Of a DNA stretch of 64,000 nt, positions 8,023 to 17,049 are shown piece by piece. Within the stretch, counting starts at the first letter, position 1; the number at the start of each line of letters is the position of its first letter. Origin of the DNA: an uncultured Fodinibius sp. (GTDB taxonomy: Bacteria; Bacteroidota; Rhodothermia; Balneolales; Balneolaceae). The notes under the pieces are model-generated. The model worked only from the letters and a program-made list of their open reading frames with translations. It was not told the DNA's origin and ran no database searches. Made by a program: the position numbers and the translations under genes. The DNA lies in NCBI GenBank assembly GCA_913057775.1, contig CAJXOG010000007.1, positions 1 to 64,000 of the forward strand, given 5' to 3'.

Positions 8023-9651
8023 CTAAAACTTTGGAAACAAGCTTTTGATCACGCCCCATATTCCTTTCGCCGGCTTTAGAGCTTTCCTGTTTCGGGAAAC
8101 GGCTTTTTCTATAATTTCGGGTTGAAAAATGTCTTCTTCTTGTTCTGCTTCCCTGATATGTTTTGGGATACTTATATTTTTACCTGAACGGGCTGAATCA
8201 TTTTTCTTGGGAGAGCTTTTCTTATTCTCTGGCTTTCCGTTCTCTGATTTTTTCTGTCTTTGGGACTTGCCTTTCGATCTACTCGGACGAGGCTTTCGTT
8301 CCTTCTTCTGCTTAGGCTTCTGTTGGTCTGCTTTCTTCTTTGGCTCCTCAGTTTCTTTTTTCTGTTTATTAGTCTCAGAATCGGTTTTTTCCTTGTCAGA
8401 TTCTTTGGCAAACTTGCTTTCTTCCCTTGAGACAGGCTTCTTTTTTTTCTCTTTCTTTTCCTGTTGCTCCGATTGTTGTTGATGAGATTCTTTTTGGGGA
8501 GTACGCTCTTTTTTCTCTCTGCCCTTTTCATTGGATGACGTTTCTTCGGGAATATCCTTGACCGTCAGCTGATCGCCGACTACATTTTTAATCGCATGGT
8601 AATACTTTTTGTCTTTATTGCTGACAAACGTAATAGCCGTTCCCTCTTTGTCATATCGCCCTGTACGACCAATACGGTGAATATAATCTTCGGGATTATT
8701 CGGTACATCAAAGTTGACAATAAGCGATACATCATCGATATCAATACCGCGCGACAGCACGTCGGTGGCAACCATCACAGGATGCGTTTTATTTTTAAAT
8801 AAGCGCAGCGCTTCGTTTCGCTCCTCTTGATCACGGTCACCGTGCATACTTACCGCATTAACGCCCCGCTTCTTGAGCATCCGCTCCACTTCATCAGTAC
8901 CGCGTTTAGTAGCACAAAATACGATAGCCGATTTATATTTATCGGCATCAAAAAGTTGTTCAAAGAGAGAAAGTTTCTGTTTGGGATGTACAAAGTAGAT
9001 CTGCTGGTCAACGCTGTCAGCCGGCTTCGAAACCTCAAATTCCACTTCCACCGGATCTACCATGACCTGATCAACAACCTTCTGGACTTCTTCTACCATC
9101 GTAGCAGAAAAGAGCATCGTTTGTCGCTTTTTGGGAAGCTGTTCCACAATTTTCATAACATCAGGCAAAAACCCCATATCCAGCATACGGTCGGCTTCAT
9201 CCAGAACAAGATACTCCAAACCGCTGAAATCAAGGTTGAGGACATTCATCTGATCAATCAAACGACCGGGCGTAGCTACAATAATATCCACGCCTGCCCG
9301 AATAGCTTTTACCTGAGTCCCATAATCACTGCCACCGGTTACCGTCGCAGAGGTTATTCCGGTATGATATCCCAAGGCAAAAATCTGTTCTTCAATCTGT
9401 TGGGCAAGCTCACGTGTTGGCGATAAGATAAGAGCTTGCGTATCGTCAGATTTATTATGTGTTATCTTTTGCAGCAACGGGATAACAAACGCTCCTGTTT
9501 TTCCTGTTCCCGTCTGTGCGGCCCCAATAACATCTTTGCCGTCTAAAATTAATGGGATGCAATCTTCCTGGATGGGCGTGGGTTCGCTGTATCGCAAATC
9601 CCTTAATCCCATCATGAGCTCATTGCTCAAATTAAACTTCTCGAAACTCAA
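8023..9651 (-). CDS. DEAD-box RNA helicase with long charged C-terminal tail (RhlE/CsdA-like)
   Basis: All core helicase motifs are present in order: a Q motif ending PTPIQ, AQTGTGKT (Walker A), PTRELAQQ, TPGR, DEAD, SAT, and in the second RecA-like domain RGIDID and HRIGRTGR. The core spans about residues 1-370. The remaining 170 residues are a low-complexity run of lysine, glutamate, glutamine and serine (KKEKKKKPVSREE, KQKKERKPRPSRSKGK), ending in a more ordered KGIWGVIKSLFPKF. Such tails bind RNA non-specifically and are common in cold-shock or ribosome-biogenesis helicases. It is the first gene of a probable operon with a lipoprotein and plsC. The specific subfamily cannot be fixed by eye. 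Confidence 0.95.
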   Translation of the reverse strand: MSFEKFNLSNELMMGLRDLRYSEPTPIQEDCIPLILDGKDVIGAAQTGTGKTGAFVIPLLQKITHNKSDDTQALILSPTRELAQQIEEQIFALGYHTGITSATVTGGSDYGTQVKAIRAGVDIIVATPGRLIDQMNVLNLDFSGLEYLVLDEADRMLDMGFLPDVMKIVEQLPKKRQTMLFSATMVEEVQKVVDQVMVDPVEVEFEVSKPADSVDQQIYFVHPKQKLSLFEQLFDADKYKSAIVFCATKRGTDEVERMLKKRGVNAVSMHGDRDQEERNEALRLFKNKTHPVMVATDVLSRGIDIDDVSLIVNFDVPNNPEDYIHRIGRTGRYDKEGTAITFVSNKDKKYYHAIKNVVGDQLTVKDIPEETSSNEKGREKKERTPQKESHQQQSEQQEKKEKKKKPVSREESKFAKESDKEKTDSETNKQKKETEEPKKKADQQKPKQKKERKPRPSRSKGKSQRQKKSENGKPENKKSSPKKNDSARSGKNISIPKHIREAEQEEDIFQPEIIEKAVSRNRKALKPAKGIWGVIKSLFPKF

Positions 9652-9830
9652 TATGCTTTCTTTTAATTTCTGATTATGATGATATACTATTCCTTTTGAT
9701 AAAGGGCCCTAAGATACGATTTTCTAAGCAATTCACTTAACACAGTCTGTAATTTTTTATAAGGGAAAAATTGGATAACTTCGAAGTCCATTCAGAAATT
9801 CATAACAAGAATTAACTTTTAAGCATATTT

Positions 9831-10565
9831 ATGAAGTATACAACTTATATATTCTGTTTTCTTTTAGCCGGTGTCCTTGCTTTAAACGGCTGTAATTCCA
9901 GTTCTTCGGGAGATGTTTCTCTCCAAACCGAAGCTGATAGTCTAAGCTATAGTTTAGGCTTTCAAAACGGACAGTTTATGGCCCAAAGCGGCATGAGTGA
10001 GGAGATTGATCCGGAGTTAGTAAAGGCCGGGTTAGAACAAGCCCTGAATGAGCAGGAAGGATTGCTGTCTGATATGGAAATGAAACAAGCAATTCAAAAA
10101 TTCCAAATCAAGGCACGACAACAAGCTCAGCAAAAGAAAATTGAAGAGAGCAAGGGTAATACAGAAGAAGGAGAAAAATTCCTGTCCGAAAATAAAGATA
10201 AAGAAGATGTACAGTTGACGGATAGCGGCCTGCAATATAAAGTTCTTGAAGAAGGTACCGGAGCATCGCCCGGCGAACAGGATGAAGTTCGTGTTGATTA
10301 TGAAGGCACGCTCATAGACGGGACCGTATTTGACAGTTCCTATGAACGTGGCGAACCTGCTACCTTTCCTGTAAACCGCGTGATTCCCGGCTGGACCGAA
10401 GGACTACAAATGATGAAGGAAGGAGCAAAATATAAGTTCTTTATACCGGGTGACTTAGCTTATGGGCAAAATCCACCACCCGGAAGTCAAATTGGGGTAA
10501 ATGAAACGCTGATTTTTGAAGTAGAACTTCTTGAAGTCAATCCCGAAGATACTTCGGAAGAATAA
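9831..10565 (+). CDS. FKBP-type peptidyl-prolyl cis-trans isomerase lipoprotein (Mip/FkpA-like)
   Basis: This 244-residue envelope protein catalyses proline isomerisation in exported proteins. It has a lipoprotein signal (lipobox LALNGC, Cys21). A helical FKBP_N dimerisation region follows at about residues 30-110 (DSLSYSLGFQNGQFM), then a charged linker, and an FKBP domain at about 130-235. Active-site elements seen are VDYEGTLIDGTVFDSS, VIPGWTEGLQMM and GDLAYG. The architecture matches Mip and FkpA. It stands alone on the plus strand, divergent from the helicase gene, and is followed by a strong hairpin terminator shared with the convergent pyrophosphatase gene. Confidence 0.95.
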   Translation: MKYTTYIFCFLLAGVLALNGCNSSSSGDVSLQTEADSLSYSLGFQNGQFMAQSGMSEEIDPELVKAGLEQALNEQEGLLSDMEMKQAIQKFQIKARQQAQQKKIEESKGNTEEGEKFLSENKDKEDVQLTDSGLQYKVLEEGTGASPGEQDEVRVDYEGTLIDGTVFDSSYERGEPATFPVNRVIPGWTEGLQMMKEGAKYKFFIPGDLAYGQNPPPGSQIGVNETLIFEVELLEVNPEDTSEE

Positions 10566-10586
10566 ACTACTTTTCGCTTATTCTCT

Positions 10587-10625
10587 AAAGCCTGTCAGGA
10601 CAAAACAACCTGTCAGGCTTTTCTA
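10587..10625. terminator. Terminator between convergent FKBP and pyrophosphatase genes
   Basis: A perfect 13-bp stem, AAAGCCTGTCAGG with CCTGTCAGGCTTT, closes on a 9-base loop and is followed on the plus strand by TCTATTTTAT. It lies 21 bases after the FKBP stop and just before the ppa stop. It mainly serves the plus strand; the minus-strand flank has fewer T residues. Confidence 0.88.
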
Positions 10626-10632
10626 TTTTATA

Positions 10633-11328
10633 CTACTCCAAACCTGATCCGATCAGTTCAAAGAGCTCTTTCTTATCAATATTAAAACGGTTGTTATAGT
10701 CCTTCACACTTCGAGTGATAACTTCTTTTGCTTCTTTTTGGTTATATATATGCGTGATCTCTACCTCTCTTTTCTCATCACTAAATGGGCGCTGCTTATA
10801 CGTCAGGAAATAATGAGACAATCGCTCTACAATATGCTTGGGCACATCTTGAATATCTTTCATTCCTCCAAAAGAAGCATCCCCTTTCATGACGGCAATA
10901 ATCTTATCATCGGCCTCTTCCCCGTCAATCATGCGAAATCCCCCCACGGGAATAGCATCGAGAATGATGTTGCCATGAGGAATATTGCGTTCCGTAATTA
11001 CACAGATGTCCAGTGGATCCTGATCGCCATCAATATCATCTCTCCCTGTTTTTTGCATACAATATGTTCCGACAAGCTCATCACACAAAGTCTGGGGTAC
11101 AAATCCATACGGCATGGGACAAATATTTGAAAAACGCTGTGGGCGATCCACTTTAAGGTAGCCGCTGTCTTTATCCAACTCATATTTCATCGTATCCCCC
11201 GGAACAATCTCGATAAAAACTTTAACGATATCGGGATTTTCTTGTCCTATATCAATACCGTGCCAGGGATGAGGTTTAGAGAAGAGTTTGGAAAGCTTTA
11301 AAAAACGCCGAATTTGAGAACGATTCAT
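10633..11328 (-). CDS. ppa: Soluble inorganic pyrophosphatase (family I)
   Basis: This enzyme hydrolyses pyrophosphate released by biosynthesis. The 231-residue protein has the eukaryote-like family I layout. It has an FIEIVPGDTMKYELDK beginning, PMPYGFVPQT, the metal-binding block DGDQDPLDICV with its aspartate triad, and DDKIIAV followed by a KGDASFGGMKDI segment. A 35-residue N-terminal extension (FSKPHPWHGID) precedes the core, as in the longer members. It is transcribed alone on the minus strand and converges on the FKBP gene, with a shared terminator between. Function is secure; oligomeric state is not visible. Confidence 0.94.
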   Translation of the reverse strand: MNRSQIRRFLKLSKLFSKPHPWHGIDIGQENPDIVKVFIEIVPGDTMKYELDKDSGYLKVDRPQRFSNICPMPYGFVPQTLCDELVGTYCMQKTGRDDIDGDQDPLDICVITERNIPHGNIILDAIPVGGFRMIDGEEADDKIIAVMKGDASFGGMKDIQDVPKHIVERLSHYFLTYKQRPFSDEKREVEITHIYNQKEAKEVITRSVKDYNNRFNIDKKELFELIGSGLE

Positions 11329-11389
11329 GACCTGTAATAGATTGGTTTGATTACGAACTACAAGATATTAAAAAATTACGGCCTAAGAA

Positions 11390-11429
11390 GGGCAAAAAAT
11401 AAACAGGACCGGGATCAACCGGCCCTGTT
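11390..11429 (-). terminator. Intrinsic terminator of the recCBD operon
   Basis: The arms AACAGGACCGG and CCGGCCCTGTT pair over 11 positions with one A-C mismatch around a GATCAA loop. On the minus strand the stem is followed by TTTATTTTTTG. It lies about 180 bases after the recD stop, with an AT-rich untranslated stretch between, which holds a weak TGGTTAC/GTAACCA inverted repeat at 11461-11483 and no ORF. Confidence 0.8.
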
Positions 11430-11605
11430 TTGTACGTTGGCTTTTCGGGGTACAAATCAATGGTTACAATAGATAAGTAACCAGGGATCAGTATGTTCAA
11501 TAATTACTACTCAAAACAATCTACTTTGTTCCAATATTTTTTCTTAATTATTGAGATGTATTAACGGCCGTATCAACTTTTTATTAGGCACTAATTAAGC
11601 CTTTA

Positions 11606-13444
11606 TTATGACCAAATATAGTCTCTTAAACCCGATGAGCGTCGAATTTTCCGTCTAATACCCTTTTTAAGGATCCTTTTTTTACCCGCGATGACAATTT
11701 TTCTGCGTGCCCTCGTAATAGCCGTATACAAAAGCTCCCTGTTCACTACCTTTGAAACTGTTCGCGGTAGTACGAGCATCACTTCATCAATCTCCGAACC
11801 CTGACTTTTGTGGACCGTCAGTGCGTAGGCGGTATTGTGATTGGGCAGCCGGCCGGGCGCTATCCCCCGAACTTCTCCCTCACTCTCAAAGTACACTTTT
11901 AAATCCCCATTCTGATCAGGAAAACACACTCCGCTATCTCCATTGAACAACTCCAGGGTATAATCATTAGTGTTGATAATAACCGGTTTCCCGGGATACC
12001 ATTGGGCATATTTTGGAATGAGTGACTGATCTTGCAGTATCTTTTCTACAAGTTTGTTTAAATGTACAATACCCCACGGCCCCTTCCTGTGAGCGGCTAA
12101 AATGCCAAACTGATTAAACTTTTTAACGGCTTGGCGTGGGTTGTCTCCATCTAAAACACCTTGAAAATATTCTGGAAGCTTGTCTTCTAAAAGTGACTCC
12201 AATTGGGAGCTATCGGAAATATTTTTAAATACGGCATCATCAATATTGGCTGACTCAAGGAGTGATAAAGCTGGATCAGCATTCCCTTTGTTGACTTCTC
12301 TGCTCAATCGGGCAATGCCGCTGTCGGATGAAAACCGATAACTCTTGGTAAGGAGTGTAATATTATCAGTCAGTGGTTTAGGGTTTTCGACAACAAATTC
12401 ATTCGGAATATCAAGCGATAAAGCATTCAGCCAGCCGGTATAATTTTCGGAATACTGATTACTTTCCATATCACAAATGTCACCAAGTACCGATCCCGCC
12501 TCTACCGAGGCTAACTGATCTTTATCCCCTAATAATATAAGTCGCGCATCGTCGAGCAACGCTTCCAGGAGCTTACTCATCAACGCTTGGTCAATCATTG
12601 AGGCTTCATCAACAATCACAAGATCGTATGGAACGGGATTGTCGGCATCGTGCTTGAACTGTGAACTGTAACGACGGGCGCCCAACAGCTGGTGAAGAGT
12701 TTGAGCCTTTTCTGGAATCGTTTCTCGAATTTCATCAGAAACATCCAGTTCTTCTTTAGCACCTAGAATTGAGCCTTGAAGACGGGCTGCCGCTTTACCT
12801 GTTGGAGCCGCTAACGCAATATGAATTTTTTTTTCTCTATCCCGATACTGTTCAAGAATTAACGCCAGCACGCGAACCACAGTTGAGGTTTTCCCTGTCC
12901 CTGGTCCGCCCGAAATAATAGAGAGGTTATTGAGAACGGAGGTTGCTGCTGCCACCTGCTGCCAGTCAGGTTGTTGAGATGATTCCGAAAAAAGACGGTT
13001 CAATCCATCACGCAATAACAAGTTGTCTATATTTTCATCCTGCTGGCGGCTTCGCTTAACCAACTCCTGGGCCAGAGTTCGTTCATAATGCCACAGTTTG
13101 TGCATATACAGGCGATCAGAATCATCCAGAATAAGCGGCTTATAATCACTGGGACTACCAACTGCGGGACATTCCACCAAGGCCGAACGCCATGAGTCCA
13201 GATCTGGGGCTTCTAGCGGTTTCTCTATCCGTTCATCATCAAAAATAGCTTGGCCGGCATATTCATCCAGCGGCAAACACACGTGTCCCTGCTGGTACAG
13301 GTGGCTTACTAAGCTGGCCGCCAGCAGAGCTTCCGAGGAGATTTGGGGATGGCGGCCCCTCAGAAAACGACACAGCTCAAGATCTATCGGACTAATAATT
13401 TCCTTTTGGCGAAGCTCATCCAGTTTCTGCATTATATTATCCAT
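11606..13444 (-). CDS. recD: Exodeoxyribonuclease V alpha subunit (RecD helicase)
   Basis: RecD is the 5'-3' motor subunit of RecBCD. The protein is about 612 residues from MDNIMQKLDELRQ. The track's longer start at 13531 would run 95 bases into recB, while the ATG at 13444 overlaps the recB stop by only 8 bases (ATGGATAA). It has an N-terminal RecD domain, Walker A GGPGTGKTSTVVR, DEASMIDQALM (Walker B), GDKDQLASVEAGSVLGDI, and near the C-terminus ALTVHKSQGSE followed by LLYTAITRARR. It is the third gene of recC-recB-recD. Length matches E. coli RecD (608). Confidence 0.95.
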   Translation of the reverse strand: MDNIMQKLDELRQKEIISPIDLELCRFLRGRHPQISSEALLAASLVSHLYQQGHVCLPLDEYAGQAIFDDERIEKPLEAPDLDSWRSALVECPAVGSPSDYKPLILDDSDRLYMHKLWHYERTLAQELVKRSRQQDENIDNLLLRDGLNRLFSESSQQPDWQQVAAATSVLNNLSIISGGPGTGKTSTVVRVLALILEQYRDREKKIHIALAAPTGKAAARLQGSILGAKEELDVSDEIRETIPEKAQTLHQLLGARRYSSQFKHDADNPVPYDLVIVDEASMIDQALMSKLLEALLDDARLILLGDKDQLASVEAGSVLGDICDMESNQYSENYTGWLNALSLDIPNEFVVENPKPLTDNITLLTKSYRFSSDSGIARLSREVNKGNADPALSLLESANIDDAVFKNISDSSQLESLLEDKLPEYFQGVLDGDNPRQAVKKFNQFGILAAHRKGPWGIVHLNKLVEKILQDQSLIPKYAQWYPGKPVIINTNDYTLELFNGDSGVCFPDQNGDLKVYFESEGEVRGIAPGRLPNHNTAYALTVHKSQGSEIDEVMLVLPRTVSKVVNRELLYTAITRARRKIVIAGKKRILKKGIRRKIRRSSGLRDYIWS

Positions 13445-16400
13445 TACTTCCCCCTTTGATATATTCGTCAAGTGCGGTAACCACCTGTTTATCGGGACGA
13501 TCAAAGAAAATACCTTCACTGCCCTCTTCATTCATCCCTCGTAAAAACAGATAGAATGCCCCTCCAAAATGTTTGTCATAGGAATAGCTTGGTAATCGTT
13601 TCTTTAAATATCGGTGAAGAGCTACCGTATAGATATGATACTGAAGATCATAGGACGCTTCATGCATTTCGTGCTGCAGCTCATCCTGACGATAATCACT
13701 AATCGAATCTCCAAGAAAATTCGTTTTGTAGTCTAATAGATAATATTTCCCATCAAACTCAAAAGTCAGATCGATAAAACCTTTTAAAAAACCGGAACCT
13801 GCCATGCCCTTATTTTCCCAATCCCGTGCAGCTTTTTTGCGAATGATCGATAACAGTTCTCGAGTTTCAATTTCATCATTCTGATAATAGAACTCCATCT
13901 CCGGAATTTGACGATCTTTTACTACAGATAAGTTTAGCCCCTCTAAATCCTGATGGAGTGGTTTATCTATTACGAGATCAAGCATCTCAGACACGGTCTT
14001 TTTCCACTCCAAATCAATTCCGTTTAACTGTAATTGATTGGTGATTACCTCATCTTTGTCCTCCGACTTGGAATAATAATTCTCAAAAATATTGTGAATA
14101 CAGGTGCCGGGTTGCGGACCCTTTGGAAAGGTAAACATGGTTTTCTCTACCGGCTGTTTGGTCGCCTGCTCCTCAATGTCGCCATAATCCATAAACTGAT
14201 CATAATCAGGCACATCGGGATCATCTTCATCCATCCAGCTGCTTAGCGAGGAAAAGCTCGATACTTCATATCCTGTTGTAATAGGTGTCGCTCTCTCGAA
14301 CGTGCCGGAAGATAATGATATATCATTTTTAGCATTAAAAAGATCCGACTGCTTGTTTAAAGAATCGGGCAACGGTTGTATATCCATCGTAAAAAGTGAG
14401 GGATGCTGATCACAGAGTTGCTGAATCTTTTCTTTAAACTGTTGAGAGCCCACTGCATTGTAGCTTTCCTGAACAGCCTCCTTCAACAGATTCTCACATT
14501 TTTCGGGATCATTCAGTAAATAGCCGAGCGGTGAAAACTCCGATTTTTTGGCATATGCCCAGCTCAAATAACAGCAGTGTTCCGACCGGGTCATTGCCAC
14601 ATACGCCAGGCGAAGGCTCTCGGCAAGCTCTTCTCGCGCTACCAATAATCGTTTTTTGTTACGATCACTATCCGTTTTGCCATTCAAATCCAAATAAGTC
14701 CGCTCAAAATCTTGGGGATCATGATAAACCAATGGTTTCCCGTGATCTTGATAGCGTGGACCGTACCACAAAAACGGGCAGAACACAATGGGATATTCAA
14801 GTCCCTTGCTCCGGTGCATGGTGACAATTTTTACCAATTCCTGGTCACTCTCCAAGCGCAGCTGCTCTTCATCACGATCGCCGGATTCCTCCTTTCTCTT
14901 ACGAGCCATCCACTTTACCAAACTTCTCATTCCTTCCTTTTGCTGTTGCGCCTCGGCCTGCATCAGCTCTCCCAGATGCAGTAGGTTTGTGACCTTTCGT
15001 TCACCATCCGAGTACCTGATGAGATGTTCCGAAATACCAGCCTCTTTAATCAGAGAGCGAAACATCGGTGAAAATCCTTTTTCCTGCCAGACTCTGTGCC
15101 ACTCGGCGAACTGTTCCAATATCGAAACCCATCGTTCTTCATTTTCTTTTACATCGATAAGATCATTCGCACTGTATGATGTAAGTGGCAATGCGAGAGC
15201 TGTTGTAATAAGGTTCTCGTTGGTCGGCTCAGTAATCGCTTTGAGAAATATCTCAAGCTGACGTGCTTCTTCACTTTCGAAGACGCTTTCCTGGCTATAC
15301 TTTACACTTTTTATTCCCCTTTCACGTAGAACATCACTTATTAGGTCAGCCTGTTTATGGGTTCTCACCAAAACGGCAATGTCTTTTGCCTCCACCTTCT
15401 TTTTCCCTATAGTAACCTCTTGGACCTTCCCCTCTTCAATGAGCCGGTAAATTTCCCGGGCTGTATCTTCGGCCGCCAGCTCCGCCGCTTCCTTTTTATT
15501 AAACTGATCTTTTTCTCCCAAAGGAAGGCTGCGAAATCGGATCGGAGGATTGGACTCTCCACGCTCTAACAGCTCATCATAGCGATCTTTGTCCACACCC
15601 GGCTGTACCGGATCATATGAAATGCGATCAAGTATAAACGGATTCTTGTGTTCACCAAAAAGTGTGTTAAATCCCTCTAAAAGCTTCGGCACAGAGCGAA
15701 AATTACGTCCCAAATCATAGGTTTTTTTACTGGACGCATCACGTTTTGCCTTCAGGTATGAAAACACGTCGGCCCCTCGAAAACTGTATATCGATTGTTT
15801 AGGATCACCAATCATAAACAGTGCAGACTCATGTTCTCCTGCATATATCCGCCTAAATATCTCATACTGACTCGGATCGGTATCCTGAAATTCATCGACC
15901 ATGGCTATGGGATACTTCTCTTTCAGCTTGTCAGACAATATATCTCCACGATCACCTATAAGTGCATTACGCAGCCTTAGAAGAAGATCATCGTATGATA
16001 ATACCTGCAGATCCTCCTTCTTCTCATCAAGTTCATCCCACAGATACTCCAAGATGTTTTTCTTAAATGTGGTTTCGAATTGTAAGACCGAATCCAAAAC
16101 CGTTAAATATTCATCAGTCAGACCAAAGAAAGGATGAGTCGGAATTTCATCGTATCCTTTATTGAGATTGTCTTCCAACGTTGATCTGCTAAAGTTTCCA
16201 AACTGATCGAATGGTTTGATAGTTTCAAATTCAGACGATAAAAAGTCATCCATATACTCAAACCAGTTGGCCAAATAGTCTTTACGATATTTTCGACCAT
16301 TCAGTGAATCTGATAGCAACAGGGACAAAATTTCCTGACGGTTGTTCAACCAACTATCCTGCAATTTTGTAAATATAGTCTGTAGCGCCTGCAATTTATC

Positions 16401-17048
16401 TTCTATCTCACTAATGGAGGATATATTTTCGGGCAAAACCTTCAGGTAGGGCTTGTCGAGATACTGACCGAGCTCATTTGCCAGCTTTTCAGGGTCATAC
16501 CCGTTATCCAAGAGCAAGTTCAGCAGCGGCTTTTTGTTGGGATGTTCCGACACTTCGGCCACCCAATTCCGCCAATAATCGTCCACCGCCTCGCGCACCA
16601 GCTCAGAATCATCCCCAATCATCTCGGCATCGTACATCGCTCGGCTTTCAAAGGCCTGCTCCTGCAATGCCTGGTAACAAAATCCATGGATGGTATACAC
16701 AGCCGACTCATCAAATGATCGTATCGCCTTTTCCAGTCGCTTCACGGCGCGATCTCTGTCATCAGTATGATGAAGCAACTCATGGAGAAACTGATCATGT
16801 TTGTTCACCACTTCTCCATTTTTAAGAACCGAAACAGCCTCACTCATCCGTTTTAACAAGCGATCTTTCAGCTCCTTGGTGGCAGCTTCGGTATAGGTGA
16901 CGACCAAAATTTTACCGACTGAAATATCCTGCTCAATCAGCGCTCGAATGTAGAGCGAGGTAATATTATAGGTTTTCCCCGTTCCGGCACTGGCCTCAAT
17001 GAGATTAACCCCAGAAAACGTAATATCAAACGGCTGAAGTTCTTTCAT
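13437..17048 (-). CDS. recB: Exodeoxyribonuclease V beta subunit (RecB helicase-nuclease)
   Basis: RecB supplies the 3'-5' helicase and the only nuclease of the RecBCD double-strand-break repair complex. The 1203-residue protein has Walker A EASAGTGKTYNITSL near the N-terminus, the UvrD-type VDEFQDTDPSQYEIF, GDPKQSIYSFRGAD, VTMHRSKGLEYPIVF and LAYVAMTRSEHCCY. The C-terminal nuclease motif is FIDLTFEFDGKYYLLDYKTN, so it is predicted active. Length is close to E. coli RecB (1180). One base separates it from the upstream recC stop, and its own stop overlaps the recD start, so translation is likely coupled throughout. Confidence 0.96.
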   Translation of the reverse strand: MKELQPFDITFSGVNLIEASAGTGKTYNITSLYIRALIEQDISVGKILVVTYTEAATKELKDRLLKRMSEAVSVLKNGEVVNKHDQFLHELLHHTDDRDRAVKRLEKAIRSFDESAVYTIHGFCYQALQEQAFESRAMYDAEMIGDDSELVREAVDDYWRNWVAEVSEHPNKKPLLNLLLDNGYDPEKLANELGQYLDKPYLKVLPENISSISEIEDKLQALQTIFTKLQDSWLNNRQEILSLLLSDSLNGRKYRKDYLANWFEYMDDFLSSEFETIKPFDQFGNFSRSTLEDNLNKGYDEIPTHPFFGLTDEYLTVLDSVLQFETTFKKNILEYLWDELDEKKEDLQVLSYDDLLLRLRNALIGDRGDILSDKLKEKYPIAMVDEFQDTDPSQYEIFRRIYAGEHESALFMIGDPKQSIYSFRGADVFSYLKAKRDASSKKTYDLGRNFRSVPKLLEGFNTLFGEHKNPFILDRISYDPVQPGVDKDRYDELLERGESNPPIRFRSLPLGEKDQFNKKEAAELAAEDTAREIYRLIEEGKVQEVTIGKKKVEAKDIAVLVRTHKQADLISDVLRERGIKSVKYSQESVFESEEARQLEIFLKAITEPTNENLITTALALPLTSYSANDLIDVKENEERWVSILEQFAEWHRVWQEKGFSPMFRSLIKEAGISEHLIRYSDGERKVTNLLHLGELMQAEAQQQKEGMRSLVKWMARKRKEESGDRDEEQLRLESDQELVKIVTMHRSKGLEYPIVFCPFLWYGPRYQDHGKPLVYHDPQDFERTYLDLNGKTDSDRNKKRLLVAREELAESLRLAYVAMTRSEHCCYLSWAYAKKSEFSPLGYLLNDPEKCENLLKEAVQESYNAVGSQQFKEKIQQLCDQHPSLFTMDIQPLPDSLNKQSDLFNAKNDISLSSGTFERATPITTGYEVSSFSSLSSWMDEDDPDVPDYDQFMDYGDIEEQATKQPVEKTMFTFPKGPQPGTCIHNIFENYYSKSEDKDEVITNQLQLNGIDLEWKKTVSEMLDLVIDKPLHQDLEGLNLSVVKDRQIPEMEFYYQNDEIETRELLSIIRKKAARDWENKGMAGSGFLKGFIDLTFEFDGKYYLLDYKTNFLGDSISDYRQDELQHEMHEASYDLQYHIYTVALHRYLKKRLPSYSYDKHFGGAFYLFLRGMNEEGSEGIFFDRPDKQVVTALDEYIKGGSNG

Positions 17049-17049
17049 C

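Noticed and set aside
8827-9426. 199-residue plus-strand ORF inside the helicase gene
   Set aside because: It is the antisense shadow of a helicase with all motifs intact and has no domain-like sequence.
14788-15261. 157-residue plus-strand ORF inside recB
   Set aside because: Antisense shadow, serine-rich and low complexity, within a fully conserved RecB region.
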